NCBI GenBank assembly: GCA_002255925.1
Contig: NKIH01000003.1
Span: forward strand, 1 to 64,000
Direction of reading: 5' to 3'
Length of the DNA stretch: 64,000 bases
From: Burkholderiales bacterium PBB6
Lineage (GTDB): Bacteria > Pseudomonadota > Gammaproteobacteria > Burkholderiales > Burkholderiaceae_C
Under the pieces are notes generated by a model. It was not told where the DNA came from, ran no database searches, and saw only the letters and a program-made list of their open reading frames with translations. Below are positions 37,593-45,289 of this stretch, in pieces. The position numbers and the translations under genes were made by a program. Within the stretch, counting starts at the first letter, position 1; the number at the start of each line of letters is the position of its first letter.

Positions 37593-39302
37593 ATGTTCAC
37601 CCGCTTCCATCTCTCCATGGCCTGGCTGCACACCTGGTTTGGCCTGGTACTGGGCTATGTGCTGATGGCGTGCTTTTTCTTTGGCACGCTGTCGGTGTTC
37701 GACCGCGAGTTCGACCGATGGGCGCTGCCGGCAACGCGCTTCGAGCCGCAGCCCATGCCGTCCTTCGACAAGGTGCTCCAGCCGGTCTTCGCGCAGCTGC
37801 AACCCAGCCCGGTTGAATACGACCTCCAGATGCCGGTGCTGCACGACCCGGCGCTCGGCGCCCCCACGCCGCGCCTGCAATTGCCGCCCGACGAATACTG
37901 GGCCTACACCACGCACCGCGACCCGGTGCTGGCCATCGGGGCTGGCTTTAGGGTGCCGCTGGCCAAAGACCCGACCGCGGAAAACCACATCCACGGCGAC
38001 GCCACGCTCGATCCGCGCAGCGGTGCCCTGGTCCGCGCAGACCAGCTGAAGATCGGCAGCCAATGGTTCTACCCCATGCATTACGGCCTGAACTGGCACT
38101 GGAACAACCTGGGCATCTACATCGTCGGCCTGGCTGCGCTGGGCATGCTGGCCGCCTTGGTCAGCGGCGTGGTCATGCACCGCAAGGTCTTCAAGGAGTT
38201 CTTCACCTTCCGGCCGAAAAAACACACCCAGCGCGCCACCCTGGACCTGCACAACCTGACCGGCGTGGTGGCCCTGCCTTTCCACTTCTTCTTTGCCTTC
38301 ACCGGGCTGCTGATCTTCGCCGGCTACTACTGGTTCCCGGTGTCGCAGTTCCAGCTCAAGGCCCTGCATGACCGGCATGAAGTTGTTGAAGCGCGCGACA
38401 CCGGACTGCCGCACGCACGCTCGGGCGTCGCGGCACCACTGGCCTCGGTCGATGCCATGGTGACCGAGGCCCGGCGCCGCTGGGCGGCACGTGATGCGGC
38501 CGGCCAGGTCGGCTTTCTGCAGCTGCATCACCTGGGTGACGCGAATGGCTATGTCAGCGTCTACCGCGCCGGCAGCGACCGCGTGGCCCTGGTGGGTGAA
38601 GGCATCCACTTCAAGGCCAGCACCGGTGAGGTGCTGCGCGAAGACCCGCCGCCCAGCGCCGTCGGCCAGGTCACCGAGTTCCTCACCGGTCTGCACCTGC
38701 AGCACTTCAAGCACTGGCTGCTGCGTTGGCTGTACGTGCTGGGCGGGCTGCTGGGTTGCGTGTGCATCGCCACCGGCTTTGTCTTCTTCGTGGAAAAGCG
38801 CAAGCAGCAGCACGCCAAGACGGGCGACCTGGGCAGCCGCCTGGTCGACGCGCTGGCGGTGACCACCGTCACCGGCATGGTGCTGGCCGCCGTGGGCATG
38901 CTGGTGGCCAACCGCTTGCTGCCCGCCGAGCTGGCCAACAAGGGCGAGTGGGAGAAATGGAGCTTCTGGGGCGTGTGGCTGCTGGCCCTGCTGCACGCCC
39001 TGGCGCGCAGCGGCCCGGTGGCCCGGGCGCGCATCAATCCGGCCTGGCGCGAGCAGAGCTGGGCACTGGCCGCGCTGGCCGTGGTGGCCGTGGTGCTCAA
39101 TGCCGTCACCACGGGCGACCACCTGCTCAAGACCGTCATCACCGCGCCTTACTGGCCGGTAGCTGGGGTTGATCTGAGCCTGCTGGTCACCGCCGGCGTC
39201 GCCGTATGGGCGGCGCGGCACCTGGCGCGGCGAGAACGCCCGGCCACCGCGCCGACCACCAACGCACATCCCACGCCACTGGCCGAGGTGGCCCATGGCT
39301 GA
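37593..39302 (+). CDS. PepSY-associated membrane protein (PiuB-like, siderophore reductase type)
   Basis: 569 aa. Helices near residues 15-35, 175-200, 225-250, 375-400, 425-450, and others. Contains HTWFGLVLGYVLMACFFFG, the PepSY TM signature, then histidine-bearing helices that may bind haem. Members reduce or process ferric siderophores at the inner membrane. Its end overlaps the next start by 8 nt. Confidence 0.9.
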   Translation: MFTRFHLSMAWLHTWFGLVLGYVLMACFFFGTLSVFDREFDRWALPATRFEPQPMPSFDKVLQPVFAQLQPSPVEYDLQMPVLHDPALGAPTPRLQLPPDEYWAYTTHRDPVLAIGAGFRVPLAKDPTAENHIHGDATLDPRSGALVRADQLKIGSQWFYPMHYGLNWHWNNLGIYIVGLAALGMLAALVSGVVMHRKVFKEFFTFRPKKHTQRATLDLHNLTGVVALPFHFFFAFTGLLIFAGYYWFPVSQFQLKALHDRHEVVEARDTGLPHARSGVAAPLASVDAMVTEARRRWAARDAAGQVGFLQLHHLGDANGYVSVYRAGSDRVALVGEGIHFKASTGEVLREDPPPSAVGQVTEFLTGLHLQHFKHWLLRWLYVLGGLLGCVCIATGFVFFVEKRKQQHAKTGDLGSRLVDALAVTTVTGMVLAAVGMLVANRLLPAELANKGEWEKWSFWGVWLLALLHALARSGPVARARINPAWREQSWALAALAVVAVVLNAVTTGDHLLKTVITAPYWPVAGVDLSLLVTAGVAVWAARHLARRERPATAPTTNAHPTPLAEVAHG

Positions 39303-39645
39303 AGCACTCTGGCTGATCACCGCCGGCGCCCTCAGCCTGGCTGGCATGGCCTGGCTGGCGCTGGCGATGGAGGGGCACTGGAGCCAGGTGATGCAGCGCC
39401 CGGCTGAGGCGGCCATCCGCACCCGGCAAGCGCTGCGCATGTTCGGCGCCATCGCCCTCCCCTTGGCGCTGCTGGCTTGCCTGCGGGCAGACCGGCCCTC
39501 CATGGCCGTGCTCGTCTGGCTGATGCTGCTGGCTGGCAGCGCGGTGCTGGTGGCCATGCTGCTGGCACACCGGCCGCGGGCCCTCCGTGCGGCGCTGCCA
39601 CTCGGGGGGCCCGGGGGCCCGGGTATCAGACGCGGTGCTTCTTGA
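39295..39645 (+). CDS. DUF3325 family membrane protein
   Basis: 116 aa, three helices (WLITAGALSLAGMAWLALAM; MFGAIALPLALLACL; VLVWLMLLAGSAVLVAMLLA) and a Gly/Pro tail. DUF3325 is the usual last gene of this iron-uptake operon. Its end overlaps the convergent hydrolase gene by about 20 bp. Confidence 0.85.
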   Translation: MAEALWLITAGALSLAGMAWLALAMEGHWSQVMQRPAEAAIRTRQALRMFGAIALPLALLACLRADRPSMAVLVWLMLLAGSAVLVAMLLAHRPRALRAALPLGGPGGPGIRRGAS

Positions 39646-40528
39646 ACCAGTCGCTGGCCAGCTTCTGCGCATAGGTGGCAGCGGCCTTGTCGTAGCTCGG
39701 CCGGTAGTCGGCATTGAAGCCGTGGTCAACGTCCGGAAACACCACGATCTCCGAGCCACTGCCGCCCTTGTTGATGAGGCCGCGCATCTTGGCGATGGTC
39801 TCTTGCTTGACGAAGGCATCGATGCCGGAATAGAGCCCCAGCACCGGCACCTTGATCGAGTCGGCGAAATCGATCGGATCCTGCGGGCGCAGCTCGGGCG
39901 TCTTCAGGCCTTCGAGCAGCCCGTAATACGCCACGGCGGCGTTCAGGTTGCCGTTGTGACGCGCATAGACCCAGGCCGTGCGGCCACCCCAGCAATAGCC
40001 GACCAGGCCGGTGCGCTTGGCATCGGCGTGGCCACTGGCGCGGGCAAAGGCCAGCGTGGCGTCGAGGTCGGCGCACACCTGCGCGTCGGGCACCTTGGAC
40101 ACCACCTGCGACAGGATGGCCGGGATGTCGGTCATCTTCGACACATCGCCCTGGCGAGCGAACATTTCCGGCGCGATGGCGTAGTAGCCCATCTTGGCGT
40201 AGCGGCGGCACATGTCCTTGATGTGCTCATGCACGCCGAAGATTTCCTGCACCACCAGCATCACCGGGAACTTGCCGGGGCCGGCGGGCATGGCCCGGTA
40301 AGCCGGAATCTTGCCGTCGGCGACCGGGATGCTGACCTCGCCGGCCACCAGGCCCTTGCTGTCGGTCGTGATGGCCTGGGCCAGCACAGGGTTGGATGCA
40401 ACGGCAAAGCCGGAGGCCAGCGACGTCATCACGAAGCCGCGCCGTGACAGGCCGGCGTCGGCCTTGTCGACCGTCGGGGCGGGGTTGTTGAAGTCGATCG
40501 GCTCGAGTCCGTAGTCCATCAGTTTCAT
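39626..40528 (-). CDS. Dienelactone hydrolase-family protein, Tat-exported
   Basis: 300 aa. A Tat-type signal (SRRGFVMTSLASGFAVA) precedes an alpha/beta hydrolase with nucleophile Cys in VGYCWGGR, Asp in LGLYSGIDAF and His in VDHGFNADYRPSY. The Cys-Asp-His triad defines the DLH family. Periplasmic hydrolase, substrate unknown. Divergent from the GlxA-type regulator. Confidence 0.9.
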   Translation of the reverse strand: MKLMDYGLEPIDFNNPAPTVDKADAGLSRRGFVMTSLASGFAVASNPVLAQAITTDSKGLVAGEVSIPVADGKIPAYRAMPAGPGKFPVMLVVQEIFGVHEHIKDMCRRYAKMGYYAIAPEMFARQGDVSKMTDIPAILSQVVSKVPDAQVCADLDATLAFARASGHADAKRTGLVGYCWGGRTAWVYARHNGNLNAAVAYYGLLEGLKTPELRPQDPIDFADSIKVPVLGLYSGIDAFVKQETIAKMRGLINKGGSGSEIVVFPDVDHGFNADYRPSYDKAAATYAQKLASDWFKKHRV

Positions 40529-40665
40529 GAATGCTCCAGGGGTGATGAGAGAGTTGTTCGCGAGGCTCCGGTAGATCGGATGAGCCTTGGCGCCGCGTCG
40601 CAGTCTAAGCCTCGAAACCCAGGACCACGAGTGGCAAGAAAGACAATATTGATATCATTTCCGCC

Positions 40666-41628
40666 ATGCAGATCCACATCCTTGCCCTGGACGGCGTCTT
40701 TGACCTCGGCCTGGCAGCCCTCACTGACACGCTGAGCACAGCCAGGCAACTGGCAGGCACGCTGGCGCAGGCACCGGCCCCCATCGACGTGACGGTGGTC
40801 GGCGTACGGCGTCGGGTGCGAACGGCCCAGGGCCTGACGGTGCCCGTGGTGCCGGTGCGCAGCGTGCGCAATCCCGACGTGGTGCTCGTGCCCGCGCTGG
40901 GCGCCAACATGCCCGACACATTGGCTGCGCGGCTGGCGCTTGCAGACGTGGCCGATGCAGCCGGCGCATTGCAGCAATGGTCTGCCGCCGGGGCGGTGGT
41001 CGGCGCGGCGTGCACCGGCACCTTCGTGCTGGCGGAAAGCACGCTGCTGGATGGCCAACGCGCCACGACCTCATGGTGGCTGGCCCCGATGTTTCGGCAG
41101 CGCTATCCGGACGTGCTGCTCAATGAATCCCGCATGCTCGTGAACTCGGCCGGTTTCACCACGGCCGGCGCCGCGCTGGCCCACCTCGATCTGGCCCTGG
41201 GCACGGTACGCAGTTGCAGCCCGACGCTGGCAGCGCTGGCAGCCCGCTACCTGCTGGTCGAGGCGCGCGGCTCGCAAGCCGAATTCGTGATCCCCGACCA
41301 CCTCGCGCACGCCGACCCGGTGGTCGAGCGCTTCGAGGACTGGGCTCGACAGCAGCTCGCGAACGGGTTTTCGCTGGCCGAGGCAGCGGCCGCCACGGGC
41401 GCCAGCGAACGCACCCTGGCGCGGCGTCTGCAGGTGGTGCTTGGCAAGTCACCGCTGTCGTATTTCCAGGATCTGCGCGTCGAGCGGGCCGTGCATCTGC
41501 TGCGCACCAGCACCGACAGCGTGGACCAGATCGCGGCACAGATCGGCTACTCCGACGGGGTCACCCTGCGCACCTTGCTGCGCCGCAAGCTGGGCCGCGG
41601 CGTGAGGGAGCTGCGCGCCGGCTCGTGA
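40666..41628 (+). CDS. GlxA-type transcriptional regulator (DJ-1/PfpI plus AraC HTH)
   Basis: 320 aa. N-terminal class-I glutamine amidotransferase-like domain (MQIHILALDGVFDLGLAALT; elbow Cys in VVGAACTGTFVLAE) and a C-terminal AraC DNA-binding domain (SLAEAAAATGASERTLARRL, then YFQDLRVERAVHLL). May control the divergent hydrolase gene. The 137-bp gap holds AT-rich AATATTGATATCATT just before the start. Confidence 0.92.
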   Translation: MQIHILALDGVFDLGLAALTDTLSTARQLAGTLAQAPAPIDVTVVGVRRRVRTAQGLTVPVVPVRSVRNPDVVLVPALGANMPDTLAARLALADVADAAGALQQWSAAGAVVGAACTGTFVLAESTLLDGQRATTSWWLAPMFRQRYPDVLLNESRMLVNSAGFTTAGAALAHLDLALGTVRSCSPTLAALAARYLLVEARGSQAEFVIPDHLAHADPVVERFEDWARQQLANGFSLAEAAAATGASERTLARRLQVVLGKSPLSYFQDLRVERAVHLLRTSTDSVDQIAAQIGYSDGVTLRTLLRRKLGRGVRELRAGS

Positions 41629-41757
41629 TCGGGCGGGTGGGGGCCTGCCGCCTGCGCGGTGAAGACGGGAGCAGCCGCTCCAGGGCCGTGCGTATCATCC
41701 CTGCGGCGGGCGAGTCCGCTCGCTGAAGGCCTCGCCTCACCTCGACTGTCATGGCGC

Positions 41758-42405
41758 ATGAACAAGCTGTTCACCACGATCACCGTTGCCCTCTTCGCCT
41801 TCGTCTGCCCGCCGAGCTCGCTTGCGCGAGACGTCAAGGCCATCCCTGCGCCTCTGGCGGCAGTCATCGACCTGACCCTCGACACCCGAGTCGACCTCGA
41901 GCTTTGTGTTCACCAGGGGAGAGAGCGTTCGATGCATATCGTCACGATCTTCCAACAATGGGGTCAGAAGGTTGACGGGGAGTTCACGGGTTACGTGGAC
42001 GACGCGATGATTGCAAACGCACAGAAAGCCGAAGACAAATGCAAGGCCTCGGTCCTGCCAAGTTTCGACAAGCGAGTTCAGAACCTGCGTCGATTCTCAT
42101 CGCGCTGCAAGGCATTCGCGGAAGCGGTGGCTGACCTGCGCAAGGGCATCACGCTTGCGCACGACGAGAACAGGGTGCCTTCGGTCGGGGAGCCCAGGGA
42201 AGCCTACATCAGCAGGACCAATGGATTCCTCGAACGCTTTCTTGTGTATTCCAGGGGGCCGCAAGAGCACGTCTACAAACACTGTCGGCCACCCACCAGT
42301 AAACGCACCCTGCCTCCTCGCTCAGGCAGCCCCGCTCTGACAAGGCCCGCGGGCTGTCGTGAGCACTGTACGGCGCTGCTGCTGCCGGCCAGCGGGCCAG
42401 TGTGA
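41758..42405 (+). CDS. Secreted hypothetical protein
   Basis: 215 aa. Signal peptide (LFTTITVALFAFVCPPSSLA), then a helical, Cys-containing region (LELCVHQGRE; DKCKASVLP; SSRCKAFAE; YKHC). The final ~40 residues are basic and Pro-rich and may be read-through of a shifted frame. No family recognised. Composition is less GC-biased than neighbours. Could be an acquired gene. Confidence 0.5.
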   Translation: MNKLFTTITVALFAFVCPPSSLARDVKAIPAPLAAVIDLTLDTRVDLELCVHQGRERSMHIVTIFQQWGQKVDGEFTGYVDDAMIANAQKAEDKCKASVLPSFDKRVQNLRRFSSRCKAFAEAVADLRKGITLAHDENRVPSVGEPREAYISRTNGFLERFLVYSRGPQEHVYKHCRPPTSKRTLPPRSGSPALTRPAGCREHCTALLLPASGPV

Positions 42406-42471
42406 CGCTGATCTACTCGCCTGAGCGGCTGCAGCCTGGCTCCGGGTGACACGGCAACTCGGCCACGCCGC

Positions 42472-43086
42472 TCAAGCCGGCCCGATATCCGACTGATAGC
42501 GCCGCAGCATCTCTGCCTGGGTTTCAGCAGGGGCAGTCTGCCCTGTCTGGCTGCGGATCATCTCGCCCATGCTGGGCAACGCCTCACGCGGCACCTGCGC
42601 GCCGGGTTGCCACAGCTTCGAGCGCATCAGGGCCTTGGCGCAGTGCAGGTAGAGCTCCTGCACCTGCACCTCGATCACCAAACGCGGCGGGCGCGGTTCG
42701 TCTGCAAACAGGGCCAGATGGGCCGGATCGATGCTCAGGCTGGCCAGGCCGTTGATGCGCAGGGTTTCATCCACCCCCGGCACCATGAACAGCAGGCCTA
42801 CGCGGCCGGTGGCCACGATGTTCTCCAGCGTGTCGAGGCGGTTGTTGCCCGGCGCATCAGGGATGAGCACCGTGTGGTCACCCTGCACCTGCACGAAACC
42901 GGGCGCACCGCCGCGCGGCGAGGCATCCTGCCTGCCATCGGCGCCAGCGCTGGACACCACCAGAAACGGCGAGAGCGCGATGAACTGCCGGCTGTGCGGC
43001 TCCAGCGCGCTCAGCTGCTTGCGCAGCGAGCGCTCGGACGCCGGCGGGTACAGGCCGCGCAGCTGCTCAAGAGTCTGCACTTTCAT
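42472..43086 (-). CDS. Pyridoxamine 5'-phosphate oxidase-like flavoprotein
   Basis: 204 aa. Split-barrel flavin-binding fold of the PPOX superfamily (MSMEG_1061-like): FLVVSSAGADGRQDASPRGG, IPDAPGNNRLDTLENIV, VGLLFMVPGVDETLRINGLA. Such proteins bind FMN or F420; the substrate is unknown. It is the last of four minus-strand genes that follow the TonB receptor. Confidence 0.88.
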   Translation of the reverse strand: MKVQTLEQLRGLYPPASERSLRKQLSALEPHSRQFIALSPFLVVSSAGADGRQDASPRGGAPGFVQVQGDHTVLIPDAPGNNRLDTLENIVATGRVGLLFMVPGVDETLRINGLASLSIDPAHLALFADEPRPPRLVIEVQVQELYLHCAKALMRSKLWQPGAQVPREALPSMGEMIRSQTGQTAPAETQAEMLRRYQSDIGPA

Positions 43087-43102
43087 CGGGGCACCTCAAG
43101 GT

Positions 43103-43627
43103 TCACTTCAGGGGCTGTGCTGCATCACCAGCCGGCACCGCCGAGCGCCAGGCCGCCAGCACATGCTGGCCTACGTCATCACCAAGCGTCAGCACCGGGC
43201 TTGCACCCTTGAACTGCAAACTCACCATGCGGTTCTTGATGCTCTGGCTTTCTGCCACAGCCGCCACATCCGTCCACGCCACGCGGAAGGGCCGGCTGCC
43301 AAAGCTGAAGGGGATCATCACACCCACCGTGAGGCCGGCTTCGTCTACCCGCAGCCGCAGACAGCGCTTGTAGCGCATGGGCCAGTGCGGTGAGCCCAGC
43401 GTGCCAGTGACGAACCGCAGCCACGGGCCGGCGCCATCAGTAGGCGCCGGATACAAGGCTGCCAGCGCGCGCCAACCGGCCAGCCAGGCGATGACCACGG
43501 AGGTGACCAGCCAGAGCAGCACCATGCCCGGTATGAACCACGCAGGTAGAAGGTAAAACGGCAAGTCTGAAGGTGGCACGGTGAGGGCTTTGAAGCGGAG
43601 TGAAGGCACCACCGCATACCCGGCCAT
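43103..43627 (-). CDS. Membrane-anchored hypothetical protein
   Basis: 174 aa with one or two N-terminal helices (FYLLPAWFIPGMVLLWLVTS) and a cytoplasmic PH-like beta-rich half (KRCLRLRVDEAGLTVGVMIP; SIKNRMVSLQFKG). The ribosome site is poor, so the start is uncertain. 16 nt separate it from the PPOX-like gene, and 31 nt from the phytase stop. No family recognised. Confidence 0.6.
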   Translation of the reverse strand: MAGYAVVPSLRFKALTVPPSDLPFYLLPAWFIPGMVLLWLVTSVVIAWLAGWRALAALYPAPTDGAGPWLRFVTGTLGSPHWPMRYKRCLRLRVDEAGLTVGVMIPFSFGSRPFRVAWTDVAAVAESQSIKNRMVSLQFKGASPVLTLGDDVGQHVLAAWRSAVPAGDAAQPLK

Positions 43628-43658
43628 TCAGGCCGGCATGCCGTGGCGGCCCTGCACT

Positions 43659-45272
43659 TTACTTCGCGCCGGCCACGCGGGGCTGGCCCAGTGCCTCGCG
43701 CACGGCCTTCCAGGGCACGAGCTTGAAGTTCTGCCGCGTGGTGGGCCAGCGCTTGTGGCCGTCCTGAACCACCAGCAGGCCTTCGCTGAAGGCGCCGCCC
43801 AGGTTGGCCGACACCACGTCCAGACCATCGGTTTCCGACACCGCATCAATGCCCGCTGCCGCATTCACGCCGATGCGGAAATCACCGATCACCGCGTGCG
43901 GCGCGTCGGCATTCAGCACCACATAGCTGTCGCTGCCCTGTGACGACACCACCAGCCGGCGCCCCTGCGGCCCGTTGTGGATGGCCATGCCTTCCACATC
44001 AGCCGTGAGCAAACCGCCCACCGGCAGCACCATCTGCGGCGCGCTCATGCGGCCCTGTTCGTCGGTGCCCAGGCGCCAGATGCCGCGCTTTTCCTCACCG
44101 ATGAACACCTGCCGGCCGCGCTCGTCGGCCACGCAGCCTTCGGGCTGGCTTTCCAGCTTCACGGCCGCCACCGTTTCGGTGCGCCACTGGCCGGCTGGCC
44201 GCTGCAAGCGCAGCTGCTGGAAGTGGCCTTCCTTGTCGTTGACGAAGACGTCCAGCCCGCCCTGCGGGTTGCGGCCGCTGCACAGGCCGTAGATGTCGGT
44301 CAGCGTGGTGGGCAGGTGGGCCAGCACCTGCACGCGGCCGCTGCGCTGCACCTCGAACAGCACCACGCTGTTCTCGTCGCGGTGGGTGGCCACCGCCAGG
44401 TCGCCGCGCCAGTCGGCCCAGCGCAGGCCCTGACGCAGGTCCACGTTGTTCACCCGGCCCACGGGCAGGAACTGGCGCTCGTGCCCTTGCAGGTCATACA
44501 CCGCCAGGCCGCGCTTCTTGTCGGTGCCCAGCACCAGGCTGCGCGCCGGCTGGGTGGGGTGCACCCAGATGGCGGGGTCGTCCGCGGCGTCGCCCTGCCC
44601 GCGCACGGGCTCCGTCTGCCCCACGGGCAACACGGCGCGCGGCAAGGCCGGTGCGGCCACTGCCGGATGAGCCGCCAGCCCGGCCTCCAGCGTGATGGGC
44701 GCCGGGGCCAGCAGGTGGCGCCCCGCCCGCTCGGGGTTGGTGGCGCTGGCCCACAGGCCCACGCCGGGCTCCACATACAGCAGCTCTGCCGATTCATCTC
44801 GCACCACGCAGGCCTTCACGCCGGGTGCGGCGGCCAGCTGGCGCATCGCACGAGCCTGCTTCAAGGGCTTCAGCTGAGGTGCGGTTTCCGCCAGCAGCCA
44901 TTGCTCGCCCAAGCCCTCGTCGCCCAGCAGAAACACCTGCAGCAGTTGCTGCGGGTCACGGTACAGGCACAGCGCTTCGAGGTTGAACTCGGGGCCCGGC
45001 CAGCGGGCCACGGTTTTCAGGCGGCCGGCTGTGGCCTGCAACAGCAGCAGCTCACCGCTGTCGGCGTCCTGCAGCAAGGCCAGTGGCGATCCATCGGCCA
45101 GCTGCCGCTGGTCCCAGCGCTTGGCGCGCAGCTGCACCTCGTCCAGCACCTGGCCCTGCTCACCCAGCAAGCGCAAGCCCTGTTTGCCCAGGCTCAATGA
45201 ATCGGCCTGGGCCGGGCTGGCCAACACGGTCGCCAGGGCCAACGCCGCGATCTTCTTGATTGACATCGTCAT
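43659..45272 (-). CDS. Beta-propeller phytase (3-phytase), two-domain
   Basis: 537 aa. Releases phosphate from myo-inositol hexakisphosphate, calcium dependent, in the periplasm or outside. Signal peptide ending ASPAQA. The second domain (about 210-537) is a full BPP propeller: DDPAIWVHPTQPARSLVLGT, VGRVNNVDLRQG, EGCVADERGRQVFIGEE, LTADVEGMAIH and VVSSQGSDSYVVLN. Residues about 25-205 form an incomplete second propeller, as in dual-domain phytases. Follows the TonB receptor by 17 nt. Confidence 0.9.
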   Translation of the reverse strand: MTMSIKKIAALALATVLASPAQADSLSLGKQGLRLLGEQGQVLDEVQLRAKRWDQRQLADGSPLALLQDADSGELLLLQATAGRLKTVARWPGPEFNLEALCLYRDPQQLLQVFLLGDEGLGEQWLLAETAPQLKPLKQARAMRQLAAAPGVKACVVRDESAELLYVEPGVGLWASATNPERAGRHLLAPAPITLEAGLAAHPAVAAPALPRAVLPVGQTEPVRGQGDAADDPAIWVHPTQPARSLVLGTDKKRGLAVYDLQGHERQFLPVGRVNNVDLRQGLRWADWRGDLAVATHRDENSVVLFEVQRSGRVQVLAHLPTTLTDIYGLCSGRNPQGGLDVFVNDKEGHFQQLRLQRPAGQWRTETVAAVKLESQPEGCVADERGRQVFIGEEKRGIWRLGTDEQGRMSAPQMVLPVGGLLTADVEGMAIHNGPQGRRLVVSSQGSDSYVVLNADAPHAVIGDFRIGVNAAAGIDAVSETDGLDVVSANLGGAFSEGLLVVQDGHKRWPTTRQNFKLVPWKAVREALGQPRVAGAK

Positions 45273-45289
45273 GCTCACCTCAACCCACC

